From the NCBI GenBank assembly GCA_963741135.1, contig CAVUHC010000006.1:496001-560000 (forward strand): a DNA stretch of 64,000 nt, written 5' to 3'. This stretch comes from Gp6-AA40 sp963741135. GTDB taxonomy: Bacteria; Acidobacteriota; Vicinamibacteria; Vicinamibacterales; UBA2999. Position 1 is the stretch's first letter; the number at the start of each line of letters is the position of its first letter. Under the pieces are notes generated by a model. It ran no database searches. It worked only from the letters and a program-made list of their open reading frames with translations, and was not told the DNA's origin. The translations under genes were made by a program, and so were the position numbers. Positions 1 to 8,734 of the stretch are shown piece by piece.

Positions 1-1075
1 TCGCGCCGCCGACAGTCGCCTGCGTGCCGTCGATCGGCTGGAAATCGCGCCACAGGTAAGTCGACACAGCCATGCGCGTCTTGTTCGAGAGCTGCGCGTC
101 AACCCGCGCCATCGGCTTGTGCTGCCGGCGCACTTGAACCAGATCGACGTTATAGGTCGGATATGGGGAGTTGTGCGTGACCGTGGACGGCTCGCGCTCG
201 AACTCGTAGTTGAAGAAGTAGTGGACGCGGTCACGGCGGATTGGCCCGCCGAGCGTCGTGCTGAGCTGCTGGTTCGAGTACGCCAGCACCCGCTGCTGCA
301 CGAAGTCTTTGGCATTCATTCGATCGCTGCGGAAATAACCCGAGAGCGAGCCCGCCAAGACATTTGTCCCCGACTTCGTGATGACGTTGACCTGCGCGCC
401 CGATGAGCGCCCCTGCGTCGCGTCGAAACGGTTCGAGATGAACTGGAACTCCGCGATGGCGTCGCGGCCGAAGCTCGGTTGCCGGTTCGATCCGCCGCAG
501 CAGTTGTTCGTGACCTGCATGCCGTCAACGTTGAGTTGAACGGTGCCGAGGGCGGTGGTCACTGGAATGCCTCCAGGATCGGTGTGGTTCGCGCGGGCGC
601 CTGGCGCCAGCATCGTCAGATCCAGGAAGTTCCGGCCGTTCACGGGCAGCTCCGACAGCTGCCGTGAATCGATGTTCCCGCCCAACTGGGAGGACGTGAC
701 GTTGACGAGCGGCGCTTCCCCCGTGACCGTCACCGATTCCGCGATCGTGGACGGCGACATCTCGAGATTCAGCGTGACCTGCTGTCCGACCAGGACTTCA
801 AGCCCCGTTCGTTGGAGCGTTGCGAACCCGGCTAATTCCACGGTGATTCGATACGTGCCGATGCGTGCAGGGATCCGAAAAGCGCCGCGCTCATCGGTGA
901 ACCCCTCGAACTGAGTCCCCGTCGCCTCATGCACCGCTCGGACGGCGACGCCGGGCAGGACACCTCCCGTGAGATCTTTGATGGTGCCGCTGATTGTCGC
1001 TTCCTGCGCCAGCCCAACGCGAGGCAGCGCCAGGACAGCCATTACAACCAACGCCAAACCAAGTCTGCGTCCCAT
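1..1075 (-). CDS. TonB-dependent receptor, N-terminal part (runs off window)
   Basis: Read on the minus strand from an ATG at 1075, the frame stays open to base 1 (about 358 residues). A signal peptide ending near VGLAQ is followed by a carboxypeptidase-regulatory-like beta domain (GTIKDLTGGVLPG, about residues 30-115), the linker motif VTVTGEAPLV, and a plug region with LPVNGRNF, LNVDGMQV, FISNRFDATQGRSSG and VITKSGTN. Strand signatures such as LGGPIRRDRVHYFF follow, then the window ends. An AGGAG lies just upstream of the ATG. The family forms outer-membrane transport channels energised by TonB; the substrate is unknown. It is the same subfamily as the intact receptor at 42101-45040 (both carry SNRFDATQGRS) and is divergent from the first DUF6152 cassette. 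The truncation is only the window edge. Confidence 0.93.
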   Translation of the reverse strand, partial: MGRRLGLALVVMAVLALPRVGLAQEATISGTIKDLTGGVLPGVAVRAVHEATGTQFEGFTDERGAFRIPARIGTYRITVELAGFATLQRTGLEVLVGQQVTLNLEMSPSTIAESVTVTGEAPLVNVTSSQLGGNIDSRQLSELPVNGRNFLDLTMLAPGARANHTDPGGIPVTTALGTVQLNVDGMQVTNNCCGGSNRQPSFGRDAIAEFQFISNRFDATQGRSSGAQVNVITKSGTNVLAGSLSGYFRSDRMNAKDFVQQRVLAYSNQQLSTTLGGPIRRDRVHYFFNYEFEREPSTVTHNSPYPTYNVDLVQVRRQHKPMARVDAQLSNKTRMAVSTYLWRDFQPIDGTQATVGGA

Positions 1076-1457
1076 CGGTACACTCCTTTAAGGCGTTTGT
1101 CCCCAAGAGCAAGGATTGAATTGCCGCAACGAGTAAGAGCCGACGACCGACTGAAATTGTGTCAACGGACCCGAGGCAATCGCCTCATGACAGGAGTCCT
1201 TATACACCCACTCAGTTACCAAGGCCAGATCTGTTCGAGGTTCTTCACGGCGCGATGTCGGTCAGCCTACGGAGCATTTGACACTCTTGGACTGACTCTG
1301 TAATAAGTGGCACGTCGCGGTTGTCGCGACGCCTCTCGGCTTCATCTGTTTCGTCGGTATTTTTCAACGGGGTTTGTCCATCGGCGCGCTGATTCTTTTT
1401 TCACCGATGCCACGGCCGGGTACCGCGCAAGGGATCCGGCGGGATTTGGAGGATGCA
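1076..1457. other. Intergenic region between divergent receptor and DUF6152 gene
   Basis: This 382-base stretch separates the minus-strand receptor from the plus-strand DUF6152 gene and should hold both promoters. ORFs here do not resemble proteins. A ribosome-binding site (GGAGG, about 1447-1451) precedes the ATG at 1458. I could not pick a convincing -35/-10 pair. Confidence 0.5.
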
Positions 1458-1850
1458 ATGAGAAAGAAGCTCGCGGTCCTGCTGGCCAGTTTCGGTCTGC
1501 TCTGCTCGATGGTGCCGGTCTTCGCGCATCACTCGGTCGCAGGAGAGTACGACGTGAACAAGCCGGTCACGGTGAAGGGCACGGTGTCGAAGATCGAATG
1601 GACGAATCCACATGCCCGCATCTACGTCGATATCGCCGAGCCGAACGGAAAGGTAACGACGTGGAACTTCGAGTTGCAGGCAAGGAGCGCGCTGACCCGG
1701 CTCGGTTGGACGGGCAAGTCCGTGAAGATTGGCGATACGGTCACCGTTGAAGGCGACAGGGCAAGATCGGGCGCGACCGGTGCACATGCGACCGCGGTGT
1801 TGCTGGCGGACGGTTCGAAGGTGTTGATGGGTGCGAACAACGATAACTAA
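1458..1850 (+). CDS. DUF6152 family secreted protein (cassette 1)
   Basis: A 130-residue protein with a signal peptide ending PVFA. It is followed at once by HHSVAGEYD (His 24 and 25) and the family block KPVTVKGTV, then WTNPH (His 52). These are the hallmarks of DUF6152, a small beta-rich exported family with no established function. The ATG at 1458 was preferred over the upstream in-frame start because of the GGAGG before it and because it gives a clean signal peptide. The partner-family gene follows 24 bases downstream, so the two are probably cotranscribed. After cleavage the mature N-terminus would be His-His, a possible metal site (inference). Confidence 0.88.
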   Translation: MRKKLAVLLASFGLLCSMVPVFAHHSVAGEYDVNKPVTVKGTVSKIEWTNPHARIYVDIAEPNGKVTTWNFELQARSALTRLGWTGKSVKIGDTVTVEGDRARSGATGAHATAVLLADGSKVLMGANNDN

Positions 1851-1874
1851 CGACAACTAGAAGGGGAGCACGCC

Positions 1875-2699
1875 GTGAGAAAGCTTCTTGTCGTCTCGGT
1901 GTTGGTCGCGACCGTTGTGCCTCTCCATGCGCAAACGCAGACTGGCCGCGGCGGCTCGGGAGCACCCACGGTCAGCACGGTCAATACTGCCAAGCGCACG
2001 GCGGTGCCAACGGGCCCCGTGCCGAGGCTGCCAAACGGACACGTGGACCTGGACGGCGTCTGGGTCGGCGGCGGACCTATCAATGACCTCGAGAAGGATG
2101 GGGGATTGAAGCCAGGGGAAATCGACAGCCTGATGTTGCCGTGGGCGAAAGAGCTCATGTCGAAACGGGACGTGACCCTGGAGCCGCATAACCAGTGTCT
2201 GCCAATGGGCGTACCGCGCGTGACCCCATTTCCGTACCGATTCGTACAGAACTATACGGACAAGGCGGCGACGCACCTCTTCATCCTGCACGAAGGCAAC
2301 ATCCACACCTACAGGCAGATTTTCATGGATGGCCGGAAGCACCCCGACGATCTCGACTCGACCTGGTTGGGGCACTCAATCGGCCGGTGGGAAGGCGACA
2401 CGCTCGTCATCGACACCGTCGGTTACAACGACAAGTGGTGGTTCGATCGTCGCGGGCACCCGCACACCGAGCAGTTGCACACCATCGAGCGGTGGACCCG
2501 GAAGGACATGGGGCATCTCGAGAACGTCGTCACGATCGACGACCCCGGTGCCTACATCAAGCCGTTCACGGTGAAATTCATGGCCACTTGGACTCCTGGC
2601 GACGAGTTGCTGGAGTACATATGCCAGGAGAACAATCAATACGGCGTGCAGACCCTGCCGGGCGGATTACCTGCCGCCGATACCGGCGGTCGTCGTTAG
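1875..2699 (+). CDS. Secreted GRWEGDTLVVDT-family protein A, partner of DUF6152
   Basis: A 274-residue exported protein starting at GTG (AAGGGGAG upstream at 1861) with a signal peptide ending LHAQ. Landmarks are DLDGVW (58-63), LPWAK (88-92), CLPMGVPR (Cys 108), FVQN, FMDGRKHP (about 150-157), GRWEGDTLVID (170-180), HTEQLH, TIDDP and LEYICQENNQ (Cys 250). I know the family only as conserved hypothetical proteins; no enzymatic function is assigned. Nine paralogues occur in this window. The two conserved Cys probably form a disulfide in the periplasm (inference). It forms a unit with the DUF6152 gene upstream. Confidence 0.8.
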   Translation: MRKLLVVSVLVATVVPLHAQTQTGRGGSGAPTVSTVNTAKRTAVPTGPVPRLPNGHVDLDGVWVGGGPINDLEKDGGLKPGEIDSLMLPWAKELMSKRDVTLEPHNQCLPMGVPRVTPFPYRFVQNYTDKAATHLFILHEGNIHTYRQIFMDGRKHPDDLDSTWLGHSIGRWEGDTLVIDTVGYNDKWWFDRRGHPHTEQLHTIERWTRKDMGHLENVVTIDDPGAYIKPFTVKFMATWTPGDELLEYICQENNQYGVQTLPGGLPAADTGGRR

Positions 2700-2704
2700 T
2701 TAGT

Positions 2705-2725
2705 CAAATCCCAAATCCCAAATCC
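2705..2725. repeat. Three tandem copies of a 7-base unit
   Basis: CAAATCC occurs three times in perfect tandem just after the stop codon of partner gene A. It is AT-richer than its surroundings and lies in a short convergent intergenic region. No function is evident. Confidence 0.8.
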
Positions 2726-2777
2726 CAAGGAGCTTGTTGTTGCAACAACGGATCGCCTTGGGAGTTGTTCCTTAATC

Positions 2778-2793
2778 AGCCCGCATTCGGGCT
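2778..2793. terminator. Short hairpin between convergent genes
   Basis: AGCCCG CATT CGGGCT forms a perfect 6-bp stem with a 4-base loop between the convergent partner gene A and the GlcG-like gene. There is no clear T-run, so factor-independent termination is uncertain. Confidence 0.4.
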
Positions 2794-2796
2794 CGC

Positions 2797-3300
2797 TCAC
2801 CGGGCAGACGCGGACGTTTGTTTCTTGAACACCGCGTCGATCGCCGCCTGCGCGCATTTCTCGCCGTCGGGTCCGGAAACGCCCATGGCGCCGATGACCT
2901 GGCCATTGACCATGACAGGAAGCGCGCCCGGTTGCGGGAAGTCGTTCATGAACGTCGGCGCCAGATTCTCGCCGCTCCGCACGATCTTGTTCGTCTCCGA
3001 GGTTGCGCGCCGCCAGCGCAGTGCCGATTTTGCCTTCAACAGCGCGGTGTCGATGGCGTTCGCGGCTGCGCCTTCCATGGCGTGGGACTCGATGAGATTA
3101 CCGCCCCAATCCAGAACCGCCATCGCCACGATTTGCTTGTTCTGCTCGGCCCAGGCGATGCACGCGTCCGCCATGGCGCGTGCGCCGGCGCTCGAGATCA
3201 CTTTGATGTCCCTCGTGGCGGACTGCATTGTCGAAGCATCGGCGGCTGGAGCCACTGTCACCAATGCGGCAAACGAAAGCACACAAAGCCGAATGCGCAT
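2797..3300 (-). CDS. Exported GlcG/HbpS-like haem-binding family protein
   Basis: A 167-residue protein with a signal peptide (MRIRLCVLSFAAL...). The body has the GlcG/HbpS fold pattern: ADACIAWAEQN, a central VLDWGGNLIESHAM strand pair, ANAIDTALLKAKSA, and the C-terminal VMVNGQVIGAMGVSGP. Proteins of this family bind haem or corrinoid-like ligands or act as accessory proteins in oxidation pathways; the ligand here is unknown. The ATG at 3300 was chosen for its AGGAGA ribosome-binding site. It is last in a minus-strand operon after DUF6152 (4131-4517) and partner B (3341-4126). A paralogue is at 24350-24844. Confidence 0.85.
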   Translation of the reverse strand: MRIRLCVLSFAALVTVAPAADASTMQSATRDIKVISSAGARAMADACIAWAEQNKQIVAMAVLDWGGNLIESHAMEGAAANAIDTALLKAKSALRWRRATSETNKIVRSGENLAPTFMNDFPQPGALPVMVNGQVIGAMGVSGPDGEKCAQAAIDAVFKKQTSASAR

Positions 3301-3340
3301 CTGATTTCTCCTTGCTATCCTCTGCAACACCGGATCTCCC

Positions 3341-4126
3341 CTATTTCTTGTCCCGTTCGCCCCACTGATTGTTCTCGATGCAGATGTACTCCAGGATCTC
3401 GCTGTCCGGGGTCCCTAGCTTCGCGGTGTAGCTGACCGTGAACGGCTTCGTGAACGTCCCCGGGTCTTCGATCGTGACGTCACGGCGAAGCGTCGTGAAA
3501 TCGGTTCGCGTCCAGCGCTCGACCATGTGCATCTGCTCGGTGTGCGGCGTGCCGGCACTATCCAGCCAGAACCTGTCGTTCATCCCGATCGTGTCGATCA
3601 CGAGCGTGTTGCCTTCCCATTTGCCGGTTGAATGACCGTACCACGTGGGGCTCGGGTCGTCGGGGTGCTTGCGGCCATCCATGAAGATCTGCCGGAAGGT
3701 ATGCGCGTTCCCTTCTTGCAGCATGAAGATGTACTTGGCGTTGACGGTCGGGTGCTGCACGAACCGCCACGCAAAGCCCCCGGTGATCCGCAGCGGTCCG
3801 CCCGGCATGCAATAGAAATAGGGATCGTCCGCTTCCTTCTGCGATGCCATCTTCTGTTTCGCCCAAGGGAGCAGAAGGCTGTCCAGCTCGCCCGGCTTCA
3901 GGAGGCGTGAAATAGGGGCGTCGCCGCCACCCGTCCACACGCCGGACAAGTCCACCGTGCCGTCAGCCAGTTTTGGCACGGGCCGGTTGGGAACATCTTT
4001 GATCGCCGTCGGACCGTTGGCGCCGCCCAAACGGCGGGGGAGCTCCTGGCCGGCAGCCTGCGATGGTGCAACGAAGGGCGAGGTCAGCCCGGCGACCGCT
4101 GCTGCGACGACAAGAATTTTTCTCAC
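3341..4126 (-). CDS. Secreted GRWEGDTLVVDT-family protein B
   Basis: A 261-residue exported paralogue of protein A (similar along its whole length). It starts at GTG 4126, four bases after the stop of the DUF6152 gene, which implies translational coupling. It shows VDLSGVW, LPWAKQKM, CMPGGPLRI (Cys 106), FMDGRKHPDD, GKWEGNTLVID (about 168-178), HTEQMH, TIEDP and EYICIENNQWG (Cys 249). The longer ATG-initiated reading would destroy the signal peptide and was rejected. The function is unknown. Confidence 0.82.
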   Translation of the reverse strand: MRKILVVAAAVAGLTSPFVAPSQAAGQELPRRLGGANGPTAIKDVPNRPVPKLADGTVDLSGVWTGGGDAPISRLLKPGELDSLLLPWAKQKMASQKEADDPYFYCMPGGPLRITGGFAWRFVQHPTVNAKYIFMLQEGNAHTFRQIFMDGRKHPDDPSPTWYGHSTGKWEGNTLVIDTIGMNDRFWLDSAGTPHTEQMHMVERWTRTDFTTLRRDVTIEDPGTFTKPFTVSYTAKLGTPDSEILEYICIENNQWGERDKK

Positions 4127-4130
4127 GGCC

Positions 4131-4517
4131 TCAATTCCCCAGCTTCGGGACAAAGAACTCCTTGCCATCGGACGCCTTGAACGAGGTGACGATCGCACGC
4201 TCGAGAACCGTGCGCCCTCCAAAGCCCGTGACGGTCACCTCGGTGCCAATCGGCAGCGTCTTACGCGAGAACCCGTTGCGTTCGAGCGCAGGCGTACTGG
4301 CCATCTCGAAGTTCCAGTTGGTGACCTTCCCGTTCTCGTCGGTGGTATCGACGTAGAAGTGGGTATGCGGATTGGTCCACTCGACTTTCGTGACGACGCC
4401 TTTCACCGTCACCGGCTTTTTGGCGTCGTATTCTGCGGTCCACGAATGGTGGGCGGCGATCGGCACGGCGAGACACGTGACGACGAAACCCACGAGAACC
4501 CCAAGCGTCATCCTCAT
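4131..4517 (-). CDS. DUF6152 family secreted protein (cassette 2)
   Basis: A 128-residue protein with signal peptide AVPIAA, then HHSWTAEYDAKKPVTVKG (His 23-24) and EWTNPH (His 51). The ATG at 4517 is preceded by AGGAGG at ideal spacing; an in-frame GTG six bases upstream overlaps that site and is less likely. It is the first gene of an operon continuing into partner B and the GlcG-like gene. The order DUF6152 then partner matches cassettes 1, 3, 5 and 6. Confidence 0.88.
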   Translation of the reverse strand: MRMTLGVLVGFVVTCLAVPIAAHHSWTAEYDAKKPVTVKGVVTKVEWTNPHTHFYVDTTDENGKVTNWNFEMASTPALERNGFSRKTLPIGTEVTVTGFGGRTVLERAIVTSFKASDGKEFFVPKLGN

Positions 4518-4538
4518 TGCCACTCCTCCTAAGAATCG

Positions 4539-4649
4539 TTAGAACCCGAACTTGAAGCCGAACTGCATGATTCGCATATCGCCGCCCCGTGTCGTGATCT
4601 GGCTGAACGTCGCTGCATCGAGGTTCGTCGTCGGATACGGAACTTCATC
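4539..4649 (-). pseudogene. Relic: last 36 codons of a TonB-dependent receptor
   Basis: The minus strand reads an acidic stretch, then FSQITTRGGDMRIMQF and FKFGF before a TAA at 4541-4539. This is the typical final strand of TonB-dependent receptors of this clade (compare FGRITDTN...LSLKLGF at 25977). Upstream of about 4650 the frame continues but no longer resembles a receptor, so only the C-terminal tail survives. It lies just upstream of cassette 2, where a receptor gene stands in other cassettes. Confidence 0.7.
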
Positions 4650-4953
4650 GTCTGCCGTTGAGACAGGGAGACAAGTCTCGACAGAGCGAGATGACGATCC
4701 AGAACCGGGGCCCTCGATGCTGTTAATTCTATGATCGCCCAGGGTTCCTGCGACCGGATACGAGAAAGCCGCCTTGCGGGGCCGACACGGACGTCACCGG
4801 CGGAGGGGCTCCTCCGGGGCGCGCGTCGGCGAGTACCCCGAACTCGTCGTGAAAGTGGGGGGATGCTACGGTAGGCCCCACTGGTTGTCAATGCAGGGCG
4901 GACGCATCGGAAGGGCGCGTTCGAATACGCCCGCACGACGGCGCGCCTCCCCA
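4650..4953. other. Non-coding stretch between two gene relics
   Basis: There is no recognisable protein in any frame. The region joins the receptor tail relic to the kinase-like relic and looks like a recombination or decay scar. Confidence 0.4.
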
Positions 4954-4973
4954 TATAATCACGCCCGAAACAG

Positions 4974-5040
4974 ATGGCCTTGCCTCCCGGCGCGCGCGTT
5001 GGCCGTTACGTGATCACCGCGCAGATTGGCGCCAGTGGGA
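4974..5040 (+). pseudogene. Probable relic: 5' end of a serine/threonine kinase gene with its promoter
   Basis: After a perfect -10 hexamer TATAAT (4954-4959), an ATG at 4974 encodes MALPPGARVGRYVITAQIGA. This matches the usual opening of Pkn-type kinases in this phylum (PGxRLGPYEIxxxIGAGGMGEVY). The glycine loop then breaks down (SGIRIRL...) and no kinase domain follows before the lactate permease starts at 5146. The identification rests on about 20 codons. Confidence 0.5.
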
Positions 5041-5145
5041 TCCGGATCCGGCTACCCGCCTGCGCGCGTCGCGCGATGGCGAGGTCTCGCCGAAGCCGAG
5101 GCGATCGCGGAAAGCCGGACGCGACGTACGCGCGTGAGGGGAGCT

Positions 5146-6831
5146 ATGTGGCAGCACAACTATGAGCCCGTCGGCGGGAGCCTGGCCATATCGGCCGTGA
5201 TCGCCGCAATCCCGATTCTCGTGCTCTTCTTCATGTTGGGTATCAGGCGAAAGCCGTCGTGGATGTCGGCGCTGGCTGCGCTCGTTTCGGCGTTGATCAT
5301 CGCCCTGTTCGTGTACGGCATGCCCGTGCAACTGGCGCTGATCTCCACGCTCTACGGGGCCGCTTTCGGGTTGTTTCCCATCGCTTGGATCGTGTTCAGC
5401 TCGATCATGCTCTACCGCCTGGCGGTCGACACGGGGAAGTTCGAGATCATCAAAGACTCGATAGGCGGCTTGACCAACGATCGACGGCTGCAGGCGATGT
5501 TCATCGCCTTTTCCTTCGGTGCGTTCATCGAGGGTGCGGCTGGCTTCGGCGCGCCCGTCGCCATATCTGGCGCCATGCTGGCCGGCCTCGGCGTCAATCC
5601 GTTCTACGCGGCGGGAATCTGTCTCATCGCCAACACCGCTCCCGTGGCATTCGGGTCCATCGGAATTCCCGTGACCACGCTCGCCAACGTGACCGGATTG
5701 CCGGTCCTGGCACTGAGCGGCATGGTGGGCAAGCTCTGCGCGATGGTGTCGGTGATCATCCCGGGTTACCTCATCGTGGTGATGGCGGGACGAAAGCGCG
5801 CGCTGGAAGTGCTGCCAGCCATCGTGGCCTGCGGCGTCTCTTTCGCCGGGATGCAGTTCTACGTGTCGAACTATGTCGGGCCTGAGCTGACCGATATTGC
5901 GAGCTCGCTCACGTGCATCGCGGTCATGGTGCTCGTCCTGAAGGTATGGAAGCCGAAGATCATCATGCGTCTCGAGGGCGACAAGCCAGTCACGATTGCT
6001 GCCAGGAAACATTCCGGTGGCGAGCTCCTCGCTGCGTGGCTCCCTTACCTGCTCCTGGTTGCCTTCGTTCTCGTGTGGGGCGAGGCGGACATCAAACTGG
6101 CGATGAACCGGTGGACCGATACACTGCTTCCCGCGTTTCTCGCGCAGAGCCCGACGGTGTTGAATGGTCTGCTGGTTCCGGGCTTGCACGGTCTCATCAC
6201 GCGCATCCCGCCGGTCACGCCGCAGCCGACCGCCTATGCCGCGGTCTACGAGTTGAACTGGCTCACCGCGTCGGGGACCGCGTGCTTTCTGGCCGTCATC
6301 GCAACAGCGATACTGGCGCGAGTCAAGTCCACTCAGTTCGTGAACATCTACAAGGCCACCTTCAAGCAGCTGTCGCTGCCGATGCTCACGATCGCGACGA
6401 TGCTTGGACTTGCGTACCTCATGAACTACTCGGGCATGACGTCCACGCTAGGGTTGGCGCTCGCCGCCAGCGGCTGGGCATTTCCGTTTTTCAGCGCCGT
6501 GCTCGGATGGCTGGGCGTCTTCCTTACTGGCAGCGACACGTCCGCGAATGCGCTCTTCGGGAATCTCCAGGTCGTCACCGCCACCGCGCTCAATCTCAAT
6601 CCGGTGCTGACCGCTTCGGTGAACTCGGCGGCGGGCGTCATGGGGAAGATGATTTCGGTTCAGAGCATTGCGGTGGCGGTTGCCGCAACCGGGATGACGT
6701 CGGCGGACGAGGGAAAACTGTTCCGGTTCACGATCAAGCACAGCGTCTTTCTGATGGTCGTGATGGGTATCCTCTCGATGCTCTTTGCGTACGTGTTCCC
6801 CGGCTATGTGCCGGCCGTTCCGCCCAAGTAG
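5146..6831 (+). CDS. lldP: L-lactate permease (LctP family)
   Basis: A 561-residue integral membrane protein with about a dozen hydrophobic helices. Family signatures include FIEGAAGFGAPVAI (about residues 126-139), NTAPVAFGSIGIP, FFSAVLGWLGVFLTGSDTSAN and the C-terminal NSAAGVMGKMISVQSIAVA. The family imports L-lactate, D-lactate or glycolate by proton symport across the inner membrane. ATG 5146 is preceded by GAGGGGAG; the 40 extra N-terminal residues of the longer frame are Arg-rich and unlike the family. No lactate dehydrogenase gene is adjacent. Confidence 0.93.
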   Translation: MWQHNYEPVGGSLAISAVIAAIPILVLFFMLGIRRKPSWMSALAALVSALIIALFVYGMPVQLALISTLYGAAFGLFPIAWIVFSSIMLYRLAVDTGKFEIIKDSIGGLTNDRRLQAMFIAFSFGAFIEGAAGFGAPVAISGAMLAGLGVNPFYAAGICLIANTAPVAFGSIGIPVTTLANVTGLPVLALSGMVGKLCAMVSVIIPGYLIVVMAGRKRALEVLPAIVACGVSFAGMQFYVSNYVGPELTDIASSLTCIAVMVLVLKVWKPKIIMRLEGDKPVTIAARKHSGGELLAAWLPYLLLVAFVLVWGEADIKLAMNRWTDTLLPAFLAQSPTVLNGLLVPGLHGLITRIPPVTPQPTAYAAVYELNWLTASGTACFLAVIATAILARVKSTQFVNIYKATFKQLSLPMLTIATMLGLAYLMNYSGMTSTLGLALAASGWAFPFFSAVLGWLGVFLTGSDTSANALFGNLQVVTATALNLNPVLTASVNSAAGVMGKMISVQSIAVAVAATGMTSADEGKLFRFTIKHSVFLMVVMGILSMLFAYVFPGYVPAVPPK

Positions 6832-6880
6832 CGATGGAACTGCCCTGATACCATCCGGCCTGTCGCGAAGGAGTTTCTCG

Positions 6881-8335
6881 ATGATGAAGCACTCGACGAT
6901 GAACACGCTGAAGAAATGGGCCCCGCCGATACTGATTGTCGCAGGCGCGCTTCTCACCGGTGTGCTCCTCCGAGGACAAGGCGCCGCGATGGGCGACGCC
7001 GTGCTTCAGCCGATGGCGCACGACGTGTCGAAAGAGCTCGCGATGAAGATCACCGAGCCCTTCACGTTCGCCGCGGTGGGCGACATCATCATCCGCCGGC
7101 CCGTGGGTACTGGTGACGCAGGGTATCAGGCGCTGACGAAGATCATGCGTGACGCGGACATGACCTACGCCAACATGGAAGGGCCGATTCTGGATGAAGC
7201 CACCTTCCGCGGTCCGCTCGCCGGAGGGCCGAAGAGCGTGGTCGACGAGTTGAAGACCATGGGCGTCCGCATCATGACCACGGCCAACAACCACACGATG
7301 GACTCCGGCGACGAGGGTATGTACGAAACCAACCGTCTCCTGGACGAGGCAGGCATCGTTCACGCGGGTTCGGGCAGGAACCTGGCGGATGCGCGAGAGG
7401 CCCGCATCGCGGCCACGAAAAAAGGAACGGTTGCCGCGATTGGGATGTACTCGATTGACGCAAGCAACAGCCCGGAACCGTCGCGGTACTTCAATGCGAC
7501 GAACAACAAGGCGGGGCTCAATCCTCTTCACGTCAACCCGTTCAACGTCGTGACCGCCGAGCAGATGCAGGCGCTGAAGAGGATTCGAGACTCGGTGTAC
7601 GCGCGCCGTGGCGAGGTGACGGTGCCGGTGGCGCCGATCTCGCCGAACGAGCCGGCCGATCGGTTGCAGCTGTTCCGCGCCGCGTACAAGGTGGGAACGC
7701 AGCCGGGCAACCTCACGTACGAGATCGATCAGAACGATCTGAGAGGCATCGTGGCGAGCGTTCGCACTGGCAAGCAGCTCGCCGACTTCATGGTCGTGGC
7801 GATCCACTGTCACCAGAACTCGTTCGCGTTTCAGGCCTACAGCCATGACAACCAGACCCCGGACTTTCTCGTCCAGCTGGCGCACACGGTCATCGACAAC
7901 GGCGCTGATGTGTTCGTCGCCCACGGTGTCCACACGCTGCGTGGCGTCGAGATCTACAAGGGGAAGCCGATCTTCTACGGCGTTTCCAATTTCTTCTATC
8001 ACCAGGACGCCTCACAGGACGTCGTCAATCCGAACGGGGCGCCGGCGGTGAGCTCGGGAGCGGGGGCGCAGACGCATCAGCCCGACAACATGGAAGCGCT
8101 GTTGGCGACCGCGCGATTTGAAGGAGGAAAGCTGGTGGAGGCTCGCCTCCATCCCGTGGACATCGGCATCGAGCCCCGCACGACGTCGAAGGCGGGAAAT
8201 CCGACGCGGCCGACTCCGGAAATCTCGCGGCGTATCCTCGAGAAAGTGCAGACGCTCTCGAAGCCGTTCGGCACGACGATCGCCGTAGAAAATGGTGTCG
8301 GCGTGATTCGTGTGACGCCGGCGAGCACGCAATAA
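6881..8335 (+). CDS. CapA-family protein (metallophosphatase-like fold)
   Basis: A 484-residue protein with an N-terminal membrane anchor (about 13-30), then the CapA fold: FAAVGDIIIRRP (Asp 68), ANMEGP, TTANNHTMDSGDEGM, VVAIHCHQNSF, FVAHGVHTLRGVEIY and IFYGVSNFF. CapA proteins are named from poly-gamma-glutamate capsule synthesis, but most homologues belong to a calcineurin-like phosphoesterase superfamily and their substrate is unknown. There are no capB/capC genes nearby, so a capsule role is not supported here. AAGGAG precedes the ATG. The gap of 49 bases to lldP allows cotranscription. Confidence 0.85.
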   Translation: MMKHSTMNTLKKWAPPILIVAGALLTGVLLRGQGAAMGDAVLQPMAHDVSKELAMKITEPFTFAAVGDIIIRRPVGTGDAGYQALTKIMRDADMTYANMEGPILDEATFRGPLAGGPKSVVDELKTMGVRIMTTANNHTMDSGDEGMYETNRLLDEAGIVHAGSGRNLADAREARIAATKKGTVAAIGMYSIDASNSPEPSRYFNATNNKAGLNPLHVNPFNVVTAEQMQALKRIRDSVYARRGEVTVPVAPISPNEPADRLQLFRAAYKVGTQPGNLTYEIDQNDLRGIVASVRTGKQLADFMVVAIHCHQNSFAFQAYSHDNQTPDFLVQLAHTVIDNGADVFVAHGVHTLRGVEIYKGKPIFYGVSNFFYHQDASQDVVNPNGAPAVSSGAGAQTHQPDNMEALLATARFEGGKLVEARLHPVDIGIEPRTTSKAGNPTRPTPEISRRILEKVQTLSKPFGTTIAVENGVGVIRVTPASTQ

Positions 8336-8373
8336 CCAGCCCGCGGGACGGCTGCGCACCGCATTCAAGACGG

Positions 8374-8443
8374 GCCACAGAGACACAGGTCACAGAGGCA
8401 GGTCATTTTTCTCTGTGTCTCTGTGTCTCTGAGTCTCTGTGGC
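8374..8443. repeat. Intergenic inverted repeat built of CACAGAG units
   Basis: The left arm GCCACAGAGACACAGG... (8374-8399) pairs imperfectly with the right arm CTCTGTGTCTCTGTG...CTCTGTGGC (8411-8443) around a T-rich loop. The arms are themselves tandem GACACAGA-type units. A related, shorter element is at 29615-29638 and a CTTCGTGG-type version at 17621-17668. This suggests a dispersed REP-like intergenic element that could form a long hairpin. Confidence 0.7.
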
Positions 8444-8734
8444 TTGTGTTTGAGTTGTGCTTCGGGTCCTCGAAAGGCCACCAGAATCCGGTCGCCTTCA
8501 GTGCGATTCTGAGACTCGCCAGTGGCGGTTTTGGAGATCGCCTGCTCCGGAATGGAACATGTTGGCGGAGGTCCGCGCTCCTCGCCGCCGCCAAAAACAA
8601 CCCTGCAATGCGCCGTGGATTAACAGGTTACCTCCCAAGCGACCGTTAGCTCTGTGGACCGGAACAGCCATTGCTCAAAGTGCTCCGGTCGATTGGCCCG
8701 GTGATCCGGTCGACCAGATTTTAAGGGGGGAAAT
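8444..8734. other. Intergenic region before the HD-GYP-type gene
   Basis: About 290 bases with no credible protein. A purine-rich AAGGGGGG (8722-8729) at its end serves as ribosome-binding site for the GTG start at 8735. Confidence 0.4.

Noticed and set aside
2195..3304. A 369-residue ORF across partner A and the GlcG-like gene
   Set aside because: It is a shadow: Arg/His/Ala-rich, no domain, overlaps two well-supported genes in other frames.
5014..6189. A 391-residue ORF antisense to the lactate permease
   Set aside because: The composition (His/Arg/Gln/Asp-rich, no hydrophobic core) is that of an antisense shadow of a high-GC membrane-protein gene.
6734..8002. A 422-residue ORF antisense to the CapA-like gene
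   Set aside because: No recognised motif and full overlap with a gene that has clear family signatures.
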